Assembly (NCBI RefSeq): GCF_000314005.1 | Contig: NZ_JH980292.1 | Location: 4,252,121-4,316,120 of the forward strand | Direction: 5' to 3' | Source of the DNA: Spirulina subsalsa PCC 9445 | GTDB lineage: Bacteria; Cyanobacteriota; Cyanobacteriia; Cyanobacteriales; Spirulinaceae | Length of the DNA: 64,000 bases | Shown here: positions 18,499-27,434 of the stretch, one piece after another | How the letters are laid out: each line of letters opens with the position of its first letter | Position numbering within the stretch: the first letter of the stretch is position 1 | The notes under the pieces: generated by a model | The model's input: only the letters and a program-made list of their open reading frames with translations | Database searches by the model: none | What the model was told of the DNA's origin: nothing | Program-made: the position numbers and the translations under genes

Positions 18499-18791
18499 GG
18501 GACTTTTTCCTCCCCCTTGTTAAACTCAAAATTGGTCTATTTGTACCCAATCCTAACGAACTTTTGTTCAATTTTCTAGCCCCGCGCGGCTAGGTCGTTT
18601 TCCCAGCCCCCCGCTCTCCTCCCTGAAAATGTTAAAAAAAATTAACAAAATACCGCATCATTCCCTCCCCCTAGAATAAAGTTGGCGTTGAGCAGAGATA
18701 AGAGGTTTAATAGAATCAGCAGGGAAGCGAATCCGCAAAAGCTTGGGGAAGTTTGCTCTCACCTGAGTGTAAGGAGATATTGTCACCCACC

Positions 18792-20795
18792 ATGACTCAA
18801 ACACCATCTAGTCGAAGTCGGCGTAACACCCGCGCCTTGACCATTCGTAACGATTTTTCTCCCTTCGGAAATAAACTCATCCAGTCGGGTTTTGTGGACA
18901 ATGAGCAAATGAAACAGGCGCTCATTGAAACTCGGAAGACGGGTCGTCCACTGACAGAAGTGATAGAAGACATTACAGGTCGTCAACTCACGCCAGAACT
19001 CCAGCGTCAGTACAAAAAGCAACAACTCTTTGAACTGAAAATCCTTTACGGGGTCGATTCACTCGATCCGGAAGTGAATCCGATCACCAACAATCAAATG
19101 GGAGAGTTAATTGATAACTTAATCCCCATTGATATTTGTCGTCGTTATAAGCTAGCTCCTTTGTCTAAGAGCAATGGAGAACCCCCCATTCTGTTGGTAG
19201 CCATGGTCAATCCCGACGACCTAGAAGCGCAGGATGACCTGAAACGCATTTTGCGCCCCCAAGGCGTGGATCTGCAACGGATTGTCATTACCATTGAGGA
19301 TTATCAACAACTTTTAGACCAGTATCTTGACGAACAAGTTCGCATTACCCAAGAAGAAGAAAAGAAAAAACAAACAGAGATTAACTCAGACCTGTTTGAA
19401 AATCTCGGGCAACTTGAGGATGCACCGGATGAAAACGAAGATAACCTAGATGCGAGTCAAGACGCTCAAGGGGCACCGATTATTAATCTGGTGAATAAAA
19501 TCTTAATGAAAGCCCTCAATGATGGGGTTTCCGATATTCACGTTGAACCGCAAGAGAACTTTTTACAGGTACGCTTCCGCAAAGACGGGGTATTGCATCG
19601 GGCTTTTGACAATATGCCGAAACAAATTGCTCCGGCGGTGGCCGCCCGTTTTAAGATTATGTCCGAGTTGGATATTGCCGAAAAACGCTTACCCCAAGAC
19701 GGTAAAATCCGCCGGATGTATCAAGGGCGGAAAGTGGACTTTCGGGTAAGTACCCTCCCCAGTCGTTATGGGGAAAAGGTGGTGTTGCGGATTTTAGACA
19801 ACTCCGCCACTCAGTTAGGTCTAGATAAACTAATTAGTGACGAGGAAACCCTAGCCATTGTAAGGGAAATGGCCAACCGTCCCTTTGGCTTAATTTTGGT
19901 GACGGGGCCGACGGGTTCCGGGAAGTCTACCAGTTTGTACTCGGTACTGGCCGAACGGAATGATCCGGGGATTAATATTAGTACCGCCGAAGACCCCATT
20001 GAGTATTCCTTAGATGGAATTACTCAGGTGCAGGTCATTCGGGAAAAAGGAATGGACTTCGCCTCGATTTTGCGCTCCTTCCTGCGGCAAGACCCGGATG
20101 TGATTCTGGTGGGGGAAACCCGCGACCATGAAACAGCGAAAACGGCCATTGAAGCAGCGTTAACGGGACACTTGGTTTTAACGACTTTGCACACCAACGA
20201 CGCGGCCGGTGCGATCGCCCGTTTAGACGAAATGGGCGTTGAACCCTTCATGGTATCCGGGGCATTAATCGGCATCTTGGCACAACGGCTCATGCGGCGG
20301 GTTTGTAGTGACTGCCGCATCCCCTATCAGCCCACCGTCGAAGAACTCGCCCGTTATGGTCTATCGGCCTCTAAAGACGGAGAAATCACCTTTTATAAAG
20401 CTAACACCATTCCCGTTGACCAACGGGGCAACGTCGAACTCTGCCAAAAATGCCGAGGGGTAGGTTATCGAGGACGGGTCGGGGTGTATGAAGTCTTGCG
20501 CATGACCGAACGAGTCCAAACCGCCATTAACGAGGGCGCTTCCACCGACCGCATTAAAGAAATCGCCGTAGAAGAAGGAATGAAAACCCTCCTAGCCTAT
20601 AGCTTAATGCTGGTCTATGAAGGACACACCACCCTCGAAGAGGTAGACCGTGTGACCTTCACCGACACAGGTTTAGAAGCCGAACTGCGCGCCAAACGCA
20701 AGAGCGGTTTAACCTGCCGCACTTGTCAAGCGGAATTACAACCAGAATGGGTAGATTGTCCCTACTGCATGACCCCTCGTTTTACGGATCTCTAA
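18792..20795 (+). CDS. pilB: Type IV pilus extension ATPase PilB
   Basis: Hexameric cytoplasmic ATPase that drives pilus extension, needed for motility and DNA uptake. N-terminal MshEN-like region (residues ~25-180), then the GspE core with Walker A GPTGSGKST (~residue 372), Asp box, Walker B DPDVILVGETRD and His box GHLVLTTLHTNDA. A zinc module has CSDC...CQKC and the extra C-terminal pair CRTC...CPYC. The frame is open upstream to TTG codons at 18753 and 18780; AAGGAG at 18771-18776 sits 15 bases before the ATG at 18792, which gives the usual MTQTPSSRSRR start. First gene of pilB-pilT-pilC. Confidence 0.95.
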   Translation: MTQTPSSRSRRNTRALTIRNDFSPFGNKLIQSGFVDNEQMKQALIETRKTGRPLTEVIEDITGRQLTPELQRQYKKQQLFELKILYGVDSLDPEVNPITNNQMGELIDNLIPIDICRRYKLAPLSKSNGEPPILLVAMVNPDDLEAQDDLKRILRPQGVDLQRIVITIEDYQQLLDQYLDEQVRITQEEEKKKQTEINSDLFENLGQLEDAPDENEDNLDASQDAQGAPIINLVNKILMKALNDGVSDIHVEPQENFLQVRFRKDGVLHRAFDNMPKQIAPAVAARFKIMSELDIAEKRLPQDGKIRRMYQGRKVDFRVSTLPSRYGEKVVLRILDNSATQLGLDKLISDEETLAIVREMANRPFGLILVTGPTGSGKSTSLYSVLAERNDPGINISTAEDPIEYSLDGITQVQVIREKGMDFASILRSFLRQDPDVILVGETRDHETAKTAIEAALTGHLVLTTLHTNDAAGAIARLDEMGVEPFMVSGALIGILAQRLMRRVCSDCRIPYQPTVEELARYGLSASKDGEITFYKANTIPVDQRGNVELCQKCRGVGYRGRVGVYEVLRMTERVQTAINEGASTDRIKEIAVEEGMKTLLAYSLMLVYEGHTTLEEVDRVTFTDTGLEAELRAKRKSGLTCRTCQAELQPEWVDCPYCMTPRFTDL

Positions 20796-20923
20796 CCGCT
20801 CTCTAGATGAGAGATTTTGCCTTAAGTTGGGGAACAATAACCCCAATCTTTGAGCAATTTTAGGTTGATTAAACCATTGAATTCAAGACCAATCAAAACC
20901 ACTGAATCAAGAGGATAGGATTT

Positions 20924-22030
20924 ATGCCCACAGAATTAATGATTGAAGACGTTCTGGAGCAATTAGTGGAAATGGGCGGGTCTGATGTTCATATCCAAGC
21001 GGGTGCGCCAATTTATTTCCGAGTAAGTGGGAAACTGCAACCGATTGGGGAAGAACCCCTCACCCCCCAAGAAGCTCAACGTTTGATTTTTAGTATGCTC
21101 AACAACAAACAACGGAAGGATGTTGAGCAGAACTGGGAATTAGACTCCTCCTATGGGGTGAAAGGCCTCGCCCGTTTCCGGTTAAATGTGTACAAAGAAC
21201 GGGGCTGTTGGGCGGCCTGTATGCGGGCATTATCTTCTAAAATTCCCAACTTTGATATGTTGGGACTGCCCGATATTGTACGAGAAATGTCCGAACGACC
21301 GAGGGGGATGGTGTTAGTCACCGGACAAACAGGATCGGGAAAAACCACCACAATGGCGGCCATGTTGGATTTAATCAACCGCACCCGGGCTGAACATATT
21401 TTGACGGTGGAAGACCCCATTGAGTACGTTTTCCCCAATATCAAGAGCTTATTCCACCAACGGCAAAAAGGGGAAGATACGAAGAGTTTCTCCAACGCCT
21501 TGAAAGGCGCGCTGCGTCAAGACCCGGATATTATTCTGGTGGGGGAAATGCGGGACCAAGAAACCATCGGCCTAGCCGTATCGGCCGCAGAAACAGGTCA
21601 CTTAGTATTCGGCACCCTACACACCAACTCCGCCGCCGGAACCATTGACCGGATGTTGGATGTGTTCCCCCCAGAACAACAACCCCAAATTCGGGCGCAA
21701 ATGTCCCAATCCCTCTTAGCGGTGTTTAGTCAATGTTTGGTACAGAAAGCCAATCCCAAACCCGGGGAATTCGGACGCTGTATGGCTCAAGAGATTATGG
21801 TGGTGACTCCTGCTATCTCTAACTTAATTCGGGAAGGGAAAACCTCCATGATTTATTCCGCCATCCAAACGGGGATGAAAATGGGTATGCAAACCATGGA
21901 ACAAGCCCTAGCTACCTTTGTCAAAAATGGACAAGTGAGTTTTGAAGAAGCGGCTTCTAAGTGCAGCAAACCCGATGAACTCCAGCGTATTATTGGGACA
22001 GTTCCCACCGGTCGAGTAGCTAAAAAATAA
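20924..22030 (+). CDS. pilT: Type IV pilus retraction ATPase PilT
   Basis: Retracts the pilus by ATP hydrolysis. Walker A GQTGSGKTT (~residue 130), Asp box EDPIEYVF, Walker B DPDIILVGEMRD and His box TGHLVFGTLHTNSA are all intact; the AIRAQMSQSLLAVFSQ-type helix typical of PilT (LLAV..Q.L) is visible. The 368-residue length is normal. It follows pilB by 128 bases. A hairpin between it and pilC may attenuate transcription. Confidence 0.95.
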   Translation: MPTELMIEDVLEQLVEMGGSDVHIQAGAPIYFRVSGKLQPIGEEPLTPQEAQRLIFSMLNNKQRKDVEQNWELDSSYGVKGLARFRLNVYKERGCWAACMRALSSKIPNFDMLGLPDIVREMSERPRGMVLVTGQTGSGKTTTMAAMLDLINRTRAEHILTVEDPIEYVFPNIKSLFHQRQKGEDTKSFSNALKGALRQDPDIILVGEMRDQETIGLAVSAAETGHLVFGTLHTNSAAGTIDRMLDVFPPEQQPQIRAQMSQSLLAVFSQCLVQKANPKPGEFGRCMAQEIMVVTPAISNLIREGKTSMIYSAIQTGMKMGMQTMEQALATFVKNGQVSFEEAASKCSKPDELQRIIGTVPTGRVAKK

Positions 22031-22038
22031 TCCGGCAA

Positions 22039-22084
22039 GGGGTCAAGCCCAGAGCCTTTGACCCCGGCTGTCTCTTTTCTTTTC
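22039..22084 (+). terminator. Hairpin with T-rich tail between pilT and pilC (attenuator or terminator)
   Basis: GGGGTCAA (22039-22046) pairs with TTGACCCC (22058-22065) around an 11-base loop and is followed by CTCTTTTCTTTT. It could lower transcription of pilC relative to pilT. Confidence 0.55.
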
Positions 22085-22140
22085 CCTCTTGTTTATTTTC
22101 TCTTTCTCTTGCTTCTTTCCTCTTTTTTCGGGAGTGAGTT

Positions 22141-23364
22141 ATGCCAACCTTTATCGCTGAAATTAAAGACATCAAGGGCAATAGCACCAAAACTAAAATT
22201 GATGCCCATTCGCCCGAACAAGCCCGAAGTATGTTAATGAATCGCAACCCCGGCGCGAGTATTGGCAATATTACTCAAACGGGCTTTAATTTTGACCTGA
22301 ATGCTTTAGCGGAAAACATGACCAGTATCACGGTGAAAGATAAAGCCGTGTTGTCCCGTCAGTTTTCGGTAATGGTCAATGCTGGGGTGGCTATGGTGCG
22401 CTGTTTAGGGATTCTGACGGAACAATGTGATAATCCCAAAATGAAAAAAGCCCTCAAAGCCATTAGCTCCGATGTACAGGAGGGGATTAGCCTTTCCGAA
22501 GCCATGCGCAAACATCCCGCCTGTTTTGACCAGCTTTATGTTTCTATGGTGGAAGCGGGAGAAGTGGGGGGGGTTTTAGATCAGGTCTTGGATCGTCTGG
22601 CCATGTTGTTGGAAAATATGCAGCGCTTGGCGAACCAGGTGAAATCCGCGATGTCTTACCCGGTGGCGGTGGGATCTTTGGCGGTGATTGTGTTCTTCGC
22701 CATGACCATCTTTTTGATCCCTATTTTTGCCGGGATTTTTGATGATTTAGGGACAGAACTCCCTCTGTTGACTCAGACGATGGTGATGTTGAGTGGTTGG
22801 TTTACAAGTATCATCTTTTGGGTGATTGCTATTCCTAGTGTGTTTGGGGTGGTTTTTGCTTATAAACAATATTACAAAACCCCGGCCGGACGCTTACAAA
22901 TTGATGCTTTTATGTTGAAAGCTCCCATCTTAGGGGACTTGAATACTAAAAATGCTGTCGCTCGTTTTGCCCGGATTTTTGGCACGCTCACTCGTTCCGG
23001 GGTGCCGATTTTAAACTGTTTGGATATTGTGCGGGATATTGCGGGGAATGAAGTGATTGCCAATGCCGTAGAAGCCACGAAGGGAGAAATTCAACAGGGG
23101 GGTATGATTAGTATTGCCTTGGAAAAAGAGGGGGTTTTCCCACCTTTGGCGGTGCAGATGATTAGTATTGGGGAAGAAACCGGGGAACTCGATGCCATGT
23201 TATTAAAAGTGGCGGACTTTTATGAAGATGAAGTTGAGCAAGCGGTTAAAGCCTTGACCAGTGTCATTGAACCGTTGATGATGGTAGGTGTAGCTGGAAT
23301 TGTCGGGGTGATTTTATTGTCAATGTATCTACCAATGTTTGCCGTGTTTGATCAAATGGGTTAG
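22141..23364 (+). CDS. pilC: Type IV pilus inner-membrane platform protein PilC
   Basis: Membrane platform that couples PilB/PilT to the pilus. It has the two repeated GspF domains (~residues 70-195 and 270-395): LSRQFSVMVNAGVAMVRCLGIL and FARIFGTLTRSGVPILNCLDIV, each followed by a hydrophobic segment (VGSLAVIVFFAMTIFLIPIF; MMVGVAGIVGVILLSMYLPM). The 407-residue length is normal. GGAGTGAGTT just before the ATG is a ribosome binding site. The downstream gene starts 18 bases later. Confidence 0.95.
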   Translation: MPTFIAEIKDIKGNSTKTKIDAHSPEQARSMLMNRNPGASIGNITQTGFNFDLNALAENMTSITVKDKAVLSRQFSVMVNAGVAMVRCLGILTEQCDNPKMKKALKAISSDVQEGISLSEAMRKHPACFDQLYVSMVEAGEVGGVLDQVLDRLAMLLENMQRLANQVKSAMSYPVAVGSLAVIVFFAMTIFLIPIFAGIFDDLGTELPLLTQTMVMLSGWFTSIIFWVIAIPSVFGVVFAYKQYYKTPAGRLQIDAFMLKAPILGDLNTKNAVARFARIFGTLTRSGVPILNCLDIVRDIAGNEVIANAVEATKGEIQQGGMISIALEKEGVFPPLAVQMISIGEETGELDAMLLKVADFYEDEVEQAVKALTSVIEPLMMVGVAGIVGVILLSMYLPMFAVFDQMG

Positions 23365-23382
23365 AGGAGGCACATAACAATC

Positions 23383-23970
23383 ATGCCTGTTACTACGTCT
23401 TATTATGAAAGTGTTCTGGCGGAATACAGTAATCGAGAGGCGGCGATCGCACTCTTAAAACAACATCGTCCTTACTTGGAAATGATTCCGAGTATGCGTC
23501 GGCCCTATGAAAGTGTTTTGGTGTTGCCCTTGCCTGTCGCCCGCATCCGTCACCCCAAAACCGGGGAAGCGGTTCATAATCCTCATAGTTTTACCCCCAA
23601 TACTGCCTTACAATTGCCCTGTGATCTAGCCATTTTGATGTGTGATCCGGAATGGAAAATTAAGATGGGGGTGGAGATTTTGGTGTTTATCCACCGTCCT
23701 CAAGAGGATTTTTCGGATTTACTGATGCGGTGGCGCAGAACTCAGGTCTATTTAGACAAGGACTATGAATGGATTATGCCTCACCGTTATGAGCATATTT
23801 TAAGTGAGGGATCCGAGAAGGTTTATCCGTTATTTATTGTCTTTGAAGGCACACCAAAACGAATTCAAAAGGGCTTAGATGGGGCTTGTTTGCCTTATAT
23901 TATGCGCAGTGATTTTGTACCGGAACCTGAAGAGGAGGAAATTGAAGAGTTTTTACGGGAAAATGGTTAA
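23383..23970 (+). CDS. Conserved protein of unknown function downstream of pilC
   Basis: A 195-residue soluble protein with no motif that I recognise. It lacks a signal peptide or membrane helix and ends with an acidic tail (EPEEEEIEEFLREN). The start is preceded by AGAGGAGGCACA, a strong ribosome binding site, and the 18-base gap from pilC suggests co-transcription. It may therefore be linked to pilus function, but this is inference from position only. Confidence 0.7.
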   Translation: MPVTTSYYESVLAEYSNREAAIALLKQHRPYLEMIPSMRRPYESVLVLPLPVARIRHPKTGEAVHNPHSFTPNTALQLPCDLAILMCDPEWKIKMGVEILVFIHRPQEDFSDLLMRWRRTQVYLDKDYEWIMPHRYEHILSEGSEKVYPLFIVFEGTPKRIQKGLDGACLPYIMRSDFVPEPEEEEIEEFLRENG

Positions 23971-23995
23971 TTAAACGTTGGATGTTCAGCAAGCC

Positions 23996-25594
23996 CTAAT
24001 GGCCGTTGAGTTGGGAAGATCCATCCCCTTTGGGCGGAGTAGTTGACTGGAGTTCATACACGGGGAACAGTTGGCGTTTACCTTTTAAGGGAATTTCGCC
24101 CATAAATTCATAACGAAAGGATTGAGTAGAGGTGGTGGATTGTTGGCGCAGGGACTCGTAGAGAGTTTGAGTGAATAGGATTTGCCCGGGCTGGGCTTTG
24201 GTCATTAAACGGGCGGCGGTGTTCACTACGTCGCCTAAAACGTTGAATTCTCGACGGCCTCTTGGTTCTCCCACTTCGGCCGCAAAGACGACCCCTTGAG
24301 CGATGCCGATTTGACAGGCGATCGCACCCTTGGCCATTTGATTTAACCAAGACTGTTGCACCACCTCCCGCAATTCTAAGGCGACACGAGCCGCACGACT
24401 CGCATCATCGGTGTGGGTATCAATGCCCCCCCAATAAATGACTACCACCGAACCTTCTAGGTGATAGGTGGGGTTTTTCATCACCCCTCCCACCGCCGTT
24501 ACCATGCCATTAATCACCGAGAAAAGATAGTTACATTGTGCCACCACCGCCGCCTCTTGTTCCGGTTGTACTTGGTCAATAAACTCCGATAAGCCGCTTA
24601 AATTGACAAACATCACGACGCAGGGGCTGAACGTGGGGGGGATGGAACGCTGGGCGGCATTTTCGACCACTAATTTAAGAACCGCTTGGGGGAGATAACT
24701 GGCCAGGGGTTCTAATTCTTGGACTAAACTTTCAATTTTATCGAGGAGGGCGCGATCGCTGCGATCAAACCAAAGCGCACTAGAAACCCGTCGCCGCTTG
24801 TTTAAAGTAATGTCATATTCCCCCAAACGGCGATCGCTTAAATTATCCACCACCAACCCATACCCCAGTTTTCCCGGTTCTACAGCAAACACGCCCCCCA
24901 GAAGTTGAATCACCTCCTCCGTTAAACACACCGCCCCCACCTGACCCGCCCCTTCGGCCTGTTTCGCCCGTTTGACCGTTTCCCCCAACAACACCCGCAT
25001 CATGCGGGAAGGAGTCCCCAAATCCACCGCTAAAAACCGCCCTCGATGAATCCCCACCCGCATGGCTAAAGATAACCGCCCTTGAGCCGTTTGGATATGG
25101 GCAAAATCCCCCATAGCCCGTTGCATCCGCAAACCCGCCCGAATTGCCCGACCCACATCCCCATTGTCGCTTTCCTGGGGAAACTGGACTAACAGCGCAT
25201 CCCCCGTAAACTCCAGCAAATCCCCTCCTGATTTGACGACCACATCAATCATCGCCGCAAAATAACCACTTAAGATGCTCAGTAACTCCTTCGCCCCTTC
25301 ACTCCCTTGGGCAGTATTGGCTTCCATTAAGGGAGTAAACCCGGCTAAATCGGTGAATAAGAGGGTTCCTTCTTCCCAGTGGTAGCGGAGTTTCCCCGGT
25401 AGGGGGGGGTTACTGACCACTTGACGCGGCACACTATCGGAGAGGAGATAGCGCAAGGTTTGCAGATGTCCGACCACCTCTAATAAAAGCTCATTTTGAG
25501 GATTCACCCAGATTCCCACATATAACTGGGCGGGGAGCAAAGCTCGTAATTTCGGCTCTAACGTGGCAAGGGTTGAAAGGTTAGATACAATCAT
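23996..25594 (-). CDS. Adenylate/guanylate cyclase-like protein with two class III domains
   Basis: Two cyclase homology domains lie in one 532-residue chain: residues ~75-260 and ~325-520. The first keeps both metal-binding aspartates (LLFTDLAGFT and LEFTGDALLVQF) but has lost the Asn-Arg transition-state pair (GETVKRAKQ where GxxVNxAARL is expected). The second has lost the aspartates (FVNLSGLSEF and LEGSVVVIYWG) but keeps the Asn-Arg pair (LGDVVNTAARLM). This is the split seen in C1/C2 pairs of soluble adenylyl cyclases, implying one active site at the intramolecular interface. No membrane segment is visible. It follows the CbiX-like gene by 12 bases on the same strand and may be co-transcribed. 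Confidence 0.82.
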   Translation of the reverse strand: MIVSNLSTLATLEPKLRALLPAQLYVGIWVNPQNELLLEVVGHLQTLRYLLSDSVPRQVVSNPPLPGKLRYHWEEGTLLFTDLAGFTPLMEANTAQGSEGAKELLSILSGYFAAMIDVVVKSGGDLLEFTGDALLVQFPQESDNGDVGRAIRAGLRMQRAMGDFAHIQTAQGRLSLAMRVGIHRGRFLAVDLGTPSRMMRVLLGETVKRAKQAEGAGQVGAVCLTEEVIQLLGGVFAVEPGKLGYGLVVDNLSDRRLGEYDITLNKRRRVSSALWFDRSDRALLDKIESLVQELEPLASYLPQAVLKLVVENAAQRSIPPTFSPCVVMFVNLSGLSEFIDQVQPEQEAAVVAQCNYLFSVINGMVTAVGGVMKNPTYHLEGSVVVIYWGGIDTHTDDASRAARVALELREVVQQSWLNQMAKGAIACQIGIAQGVVFAAEVGEPRGRREFNVLGDVVNTAARLMTKAQPGQILFTQTLYESLRQQSTTSTQSFRYEFMGEIPLKGKRQLFPVYELQSTTPPKGDGSSQLNGH

Positions 25595-25606
25595 GCTGGG
25601 GTCAAC

Positions 25607-26419
25607 TCAATGGATATCTCTAATCCTATTCTTCTCCTCAACGGAAGATAAATCCGTTTCGTTTGCCAGCCCCAAGATAATTTGTGCTAGTTCTGGAGAT
25701 GGGCCTAGAGGTTGTCCTAACTGGAAAGGAAGATGGGGGTATTGGGCTTGGAGTTGGTGGACTTGTTGGGCGATCGCATCGGTAATTCCCCCCGAGAACA
25801 AAAAGTAAGGCAAAATCGTTAAACTCGGGGGGTTTTGGTGAACCAGTTGGGCGACAGTTTCTGCTAAATGGGGGGCAACAGACCAATAAGCTGGTAAAGC
25901 TTGCAGATCTTGAGCCAGTTGGGCAATCGGTTGATTCGCCAAGGGACGACGGCTCCCGTGGGATAATAAAATGCGACCCCCCACAGGAAAGGGAGCAAAG
26001 GCTTGCTGGAGGAGAGACAATAAAGCCTTTTGATCCCCTAAATGGGAGGATTGTCGGATCTGAAAATCCGAATTCAGGTGTTGTTTTGCCTGTTCAATTT
26101 CTGCCGGAATATCTTCACGAACATGAACCCCCGGGAGCAGAAACAGGGGGAGAATTTTTAGGCAGCCAATGGACTGTTTTTGCGCCAATTGGGCAACCTT
26201 TAAAATCTTTTGGGAGAGAGAGAGGGGAGATAATTCTAAGGCCGCTGTGGCGACGAGAGGGGGCTGTGGGGGGAGAGGGGGCGGTGGGGGAGCCGTTTCC
26301 TGTAAGGCCTGGCGAAAGTATTCCGCCAGTTGCTCACAAGCCTGTTGTGGCCGAGGATCACGACTGCCATGAAAGACCAAAAGATAGGCGACTTGGGCGG
26401 GGGGAGTGGGAGAAACCAT
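25607..26419 (-). CDS. Sirohydrochlorin chelatase/CbiX-like protein
   Basis: Inserts Fe2+ (siroheme) or Co2+ (cobalamin) into sirohydrochlorin. It has the duplicated CbiX fold: the first half starts LLVFHGSRDPRPQ (~residues 13-25) with a metal-ligand His, and the second half has RILLSHGSRRPLANQ and ILPYFLFSGGITDAI. At 270 residues it is the long double-domain form. The proline-rich linker (PPPPPLPPQPPL) between residues ~40-55 is unusual and produces long spurious open frames on both strands. A cobH gene lies at 52.3 kb, so a corrin pathway exists; the metal used here cannot be told. Confidence 0.83.
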   Translation of the reverse strand: MVSPTPPAQVAYLLVFHGSRDPRPQQACEQLAEYFRQALQETAPPPPPLPPQPPLVATAALELSPLSLSQKILKVAQLAQKQSIGCLKILPLFLLPGVHVREDIPAEIEQAKQHLNSDFQIRQSSHLGDQKALLSLLQQAFAPFPVGGRILLSHGSRRPLANQPIAQLAQDLQALPAYWSVAPHLAETVAQLVHQNPPSLTILPYFLFSGGITDAIAQQVHQLQAQYPHLPFQLGQPLGPSPELAQIILGLANETDLSSVEEKNRIRDIH

Positions 26420-26459
26420 AAAGAGTTATAAGGTCTTGAGAACACACTACCGGAAAATA

Positions 26460-26760
26460 TCATTGTCCAAAGGCAGCATCAATATCATCTTTTCGCCCTA
26501 TTCCCCGCGTCAACCCCCTAAGATGGTCTGCACAGGTTGACACTCCCGGGTCCGAAAGGGATGGGGATTCTTCATTCATAGACTTAGCTTGCCTTGACAG
26601 TGGATGTCCAGCAAAAGTAGAGGCTAAATCTCCTGAAGCGTTCGGATCGGTCAAAGCTGATGAGCCGTTTTCCGGTGAACCCCCAAAATCTTTCGTTGAC
26701 ACTCCCCGCGAATCACGCGACGGGGATTCTTGGTTCATCGACCGGACTTAACTGAGCAGG
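26460..26760 (-). repeat. Two tandem IS200/IS605-type right-end motifs downstream of a tnpB relic
   Basis: Read on the minus strand, GAAGAATCCCCATCC...CCCGGGAGTGTCAA (26536-26592) and AAGAATCCCCGTCGC...CGGGGAGTGTCAA (26697-26752) are two copies of the same end hairpin. They create an open frame (26460-26738) with a repeated ESPS/GVST pattern, which is an artefact of the repeat and not a gene. Confidence 0.65.
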
Positions 26761-27241
26761 ATTTCTCCAACCCAACCAGAGGCCCAATCTCCCCAAGCCT
26801 ATAACTTCCCGTGTGTCCCACGGTAGTTAGTCCAAGGCGCAGGATGTTGATGGCAGCATTTACATCTCGGTCAGCCTCATAGCCGCAATGGGGACAGTGA
26901 TGAGTTCTGACGGAGAGTGCCTTCTGGACTCGTTTGCCGCAGTTTGAGCAATTTTGGCTCGTATATTGGGGAGGAACGGCAATCGTTACCTTCCCATATT
27001 TTCTACCAAAATACTCCAACCAACAGCGAAATATTGACCATCCCGCGTCACTAATGGACTTAGCTAGTTTCCGGTTCTTGACCAACCCTTTCACATTCAA
27101 GAAGGTCACATTTACCCACTCCCCGGTTGTCCATCCAATGGCGCACGGCCTTGTTACGGACAAACTGAGCCGTCCGTATCGCCTCGTTAATGGCGGCAGC
27201 TTGGGCGGGTTTTACCCGTGCCTTGAACTCTAGTACAATCA
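26735..27241 (-). pseudogene. tnpB relic with the central part deleted (N-terminus plus C-terminus kept)
   Basis: The first ~40 codons (MIVLEFKARVKPAQ...VRHWMDN, start at 27239-27241) match the start of the intact TnpB at 16059. After VGK the sequence jumps to LNVKGLVKNRKLAKSIS in another frame, then runs through the zinc finger CSNCG...CPHCG and RDVNAAINIL to a stop at 26735-26737. About 250 residues including the first RuvC Asp are missing and the junction shifts the frame, so no functional nuclease is made. The right-end motifs downstream are preserved. Confidence 0.85.
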
Positions 27242-27434
27242 TGGGTTTAGGGTAGCATATCTGACGCAAGGAAGGCGGCTAAAGCCGCTCGTGTCGTCTT
27301 TCATCCCCGCAATAAATTGACGGGGCTTTCAGACTCCCGTGCTATTTTCGTAAGGTATTATAGGCAGAACTCAACCCATAGTTCGTTAAACTCGACTAGA
27401 TAGCCGTGATCCCTGTCGTTTCCTCACAAAACTC
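27242..27434. other. Probable left end of the tnpB relic and spacer before the permease operon
   Basis: Contains the palindrome GCGGCTTTAGCCGC (around 27278-27291) and a hairpin of GCCCCGTCAA...GCGGGGATGA, arranged as in IS200/IS605 left ends. Past 27360 there is only spacer up to the permease start. Confidence 0.4.

Noticed and set aside
26086-26421. Frames on the plus strand opposite the CbiX-type gene
   Set aside because: They reflect the proline-rich linker of the chelatase and have no domain.
26460-26738. A 92-codon frame with a repeated ESPS...GVST pattern
   Set aside because: It is created by two tandem copies of the IS right-end hairpin, so it is structural DNA and not a gene.
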